From positions 1 through 16,299 of the forward strand of contig CAYZJV010000065.1 in NCBI GenBank assembly GCA_964478945.1: a stretch of 16,299 bases of DNA. The letters are read 5' to 3'. The first letter of the stretch is position 1. Each line of letters begins with the position of its first letter. Below, one piece after another: positions 15,199-16,299 of this stretch. The notes under the pieces are model-generated. The model worked only from the letters and a program-made list of their open reading frames with translations, made no database searches and was not told the origin of the DNA. Origin of the DNA: CAYZJV01 sp964478945. GTDB taxonomy: Bacteria; Spirochaetota; Spirochaetia; Sphaerochaetales; Sphaerochaetaceae. Position numbers and translations under genes: made by a program.

Positions 15199-15227
15199 TT
15201 GTACGAATGCAATAGAGGATATATACT
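15199..15227 (+). promoter_or_regulatory. Candidate promoter of the par cassette
   Basis: TTGTAC (15199-15204), 17-bp spacer, TATACT (15222-15227, five of six). Initiation near 15234 would leave a leader of about 15 bases holding the Shine-Dalgarno AAGGA (15236-15240). Confidence 0.45.
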
Positions 15228-15248
15228 TTATTGTCAAGGAAAAGCGAT

Positions 15249-16010
15249 ATGTCTAAGACGGTTTCGTTCCATCTCCAAAAGGGCGGAGTGGGAAAAACTA
15301 CAATTTCAGGTACGATTGCCAGCCAATCGGCTCTCAATGGATACACCACATTGCTAGTGGATGTGGATCCCCAGGGCAATGCCTCTTCATGGTTTTATGA
15401 AGGTGAGTTGGAGTGGGAACTGTCGGATGTGTTGCAAGGAAAGTGTTTCGTACAAGATGCAATCTTGGAGATTCCTTCCATTCCCAATCTATTTCTTCTA
15501 CCTACCTTTGGTATTGGAGGAGGGTTGAAGCAATATGCGGAAACAAAAATTGCTGATGAACCCTATGTGATACAGGATTTGGTGAAGGAATTGTCTGAAA
15601 CATTCGATAGGATCATCCTTGATTTGTCTCCTGGTTTGGGAAAATTGGAACGTTCTTCTCTCATTGCGAGTGATGAGATAATCACCCCCATGACACCTGA
15701 AGTATTCAGTCTGGATGGCTTGGAAATATTTATCGATGAATTGGAAAAAATAAAAAAGAACTTGAGAAGTCCAGTGAAACACAACAAGATCATCATCAAT
15801 TCATTTGATGAAAGGATTCGTCAACACAAGGATATCTATGAAGCTGCTCTCTCAGGTTCTTTCACAGTATTCAAGATCCCCGTAGATCCTGTATTCAGGA
15901 AGGCACAGGAACACAACATGCCTCCGCAATTGTACCGAGCAAGGGGAAGGGGATTGAAGCCCATTACCGTGAAAGCCATCGAGGCGATAGACTCTACTAT
16001 CTGGAGATGA
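15249..16010 (+). CDS. ParA/Soj-family partition ATPase
   Basis: A 253-residue deviant-Walker ATPase. It carries the P-loop KGGVGKTT (11-18) with the signature lysine K11, the DVDPQGNASS motif (38-47) and a Walker B strand IILDLSPGLG (122-131). The usual D-x-P-P reads D-L-S-P here. There is no N-terminal helix-turn-helix extension, which matches type Ib plasmid ParAs and chromosomal Soj rather than P1-type ParA. Such proteins form ATP-dependent gradients on the nucleoid that move a bound DNA cargo. The start at 15249 has AAGGA 8 bases upstream; the in-frame TTG at 15231 has no ribosome site and lies at the predicted transcription start. A predicted ribbon-helix-helix gene follows after 2 bases. 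GC is lower than in the left part, suggesting acquisition. Confidence 0.9.
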   Translation: MSKTVSFHLQKGGVGKTTISGTIASQSALNGYTTLLVDVDPQGNASSWFYEGELEWELSDVLQGKCFVQDAILEIPSIPNLFLLPTFGIGGGLKQYAETKIADEPYVIQDLVKELSETFDRIILDLSPGLGKLERSSLIASDEIITPMTPEVFSLDGLEIFIDELEKIKKNLRSPVKHNKIIINSFDERIRQHKDIYEAALSGSFTVFKIPVDPVFRKAQEHNMPPQLYRARGRGLKPITVKAIEAIDSTIWR

Positions 16011-16012
16011 TT

Positions 16013-16258
16013 ATGGCACTGAAGAAAAACCCGGAAACGATTGAAGTTGAAGATTCAATGAGTGCGAAAAAAGCAAAGCAGCTTTTCAAACACGACTCCA
16101 AACCAAAGAAGGAAAACAAGATTCTCACTACATTTTCAATCGAACCATCCTTTAAAAGGGATCTGGAAGAGATGTTTTCCGAGATGGGTTTGGGATGGGC
16201 TGCCGGGATTAGATTCGCCTTGAAGGAATTCAGTAAAAAGCATGCTGATGAAGTATGA
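16013..16258 (+). CDS. Small predicted ribbon-helix-helix protein, likely ParB-equivalent centromere binder
   Basis: An 81-residue basic protein. The first half (about 1-34) is charged and probably disordered, rich in Lys. The second half fits a ribbon-helix-helix fold: strand KILTTFSI, helix 1 EPSFKRDLEEMFSEMG and helix 2 WAAGIRFALKEFSKKH. In type Ib partition systems the gene after parA encodes such a protein (ParG-, omega- or ParR-like), which binds the centromere, represses the operon and activates the ATPase through its flexible N-terminus. The start at 16013 is chosen because GGAG (16003-16006, inside the parA end) lies 6 bases upstream; an ATG at 16007 overlaps the parA stop but directly abuts the GGAG. 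Family identity is inferred from pattern and position only. An RHH antitoxin is the main alternative, but no toxin is visible. Confidence 0.7.
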   Translation: MALKKNPETIEVEDSMSAKKAKQLFKHDSKPKKENKILTTFSIEPSFKRDLEEMFSEMGLGWAAGIRFALKEFSKKHADEV

Positions 16259-16299
16259 ATCTTGAGGTAAAACGCTATAGAACACTACGATATTGATAG

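Noticed and set aside
16255..16296. Possible third gene overlapping the RHH stop (ATG at 16255)
   Set aside because: It reaches a stop after 13 codons; there is no support for a gene.

Overview
The window reads as an ordinary bacterial chromosome segment that turns accessory at its right end. Base composition is near balanced from 1 to about 14.2 kb. The gene set is a membrane-anchored parvulin-type foldase, a multi-sensor diguanylate cyclase, TypA, PfkB-family kinases, both asparagine synthetases and a LacI/GH1 pair. This gene set and the look of the proteins would fit a free-living, sugar-fermenting spirochaete (Sphaerochaeta-like). That placement is inference from general resemblance; nothing here proves it.

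Left part (1-3648). A partial tRNA-Pro(CGG) on the minus strand and a PpiD/SurA-like foldase on the plus strand diverge from two back-to-back sigma70-type promoters. The foldase gene ends at a clear intrinsic terminator. A new promoter then drives a two-gene unit: an HD-domain phosphohydrolase and a PfkB sugar kinase.

Middle (3619-8846). A dCache-HAMP-PAS-PAS-GGDEF diguanylate cyclase faces the kinase tail-to-tail with a 30-bp coding overlap. Its start is re-assigned here to a TTG codon with a strong Shine-Dalgarno. It diverges from typA, whose best promoter would give an almost leaderless mRNA. typA in turn converges on a ribokinase gene with an 8-bp overlap.

Asparagine and sugar block (7944-14212). 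asnB (glutamine-dependent) and asnA (ammonia-dependent) are adjacent and probably translationally coupled. rbsK lies downstream in the same direction but has its own good promoter with a palindrome at its start site. Divergent to asnB is a lacI-family regulator with an operator-like palindrome at its own start, coupled to a GH1 beta-glucosidase. No sugar transporter is present.

Right part (14213-16299). About 1 kb without a confident gene follows: two very AT-rich arms flank a more balanced core that may hold a decayed gene. After it comes a two-gene partition-type cassette: a small ParA ATPase with no DNA-binding extension and a small predicted ribbon-helix-helix protein. This looks like a plasmid-type (type Ib) par locus, with the AT-rich stretch upstream as candidate centromere. 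It is the most unusual item in the window and suggests the edge of an integrated element. Only 41 bases follow the last gene and no feature is supported in them. I found no CRISPR array, insertion sequence or clear att site. I do not see a wholly new system; the par cassette and its flank deserve the closest look.
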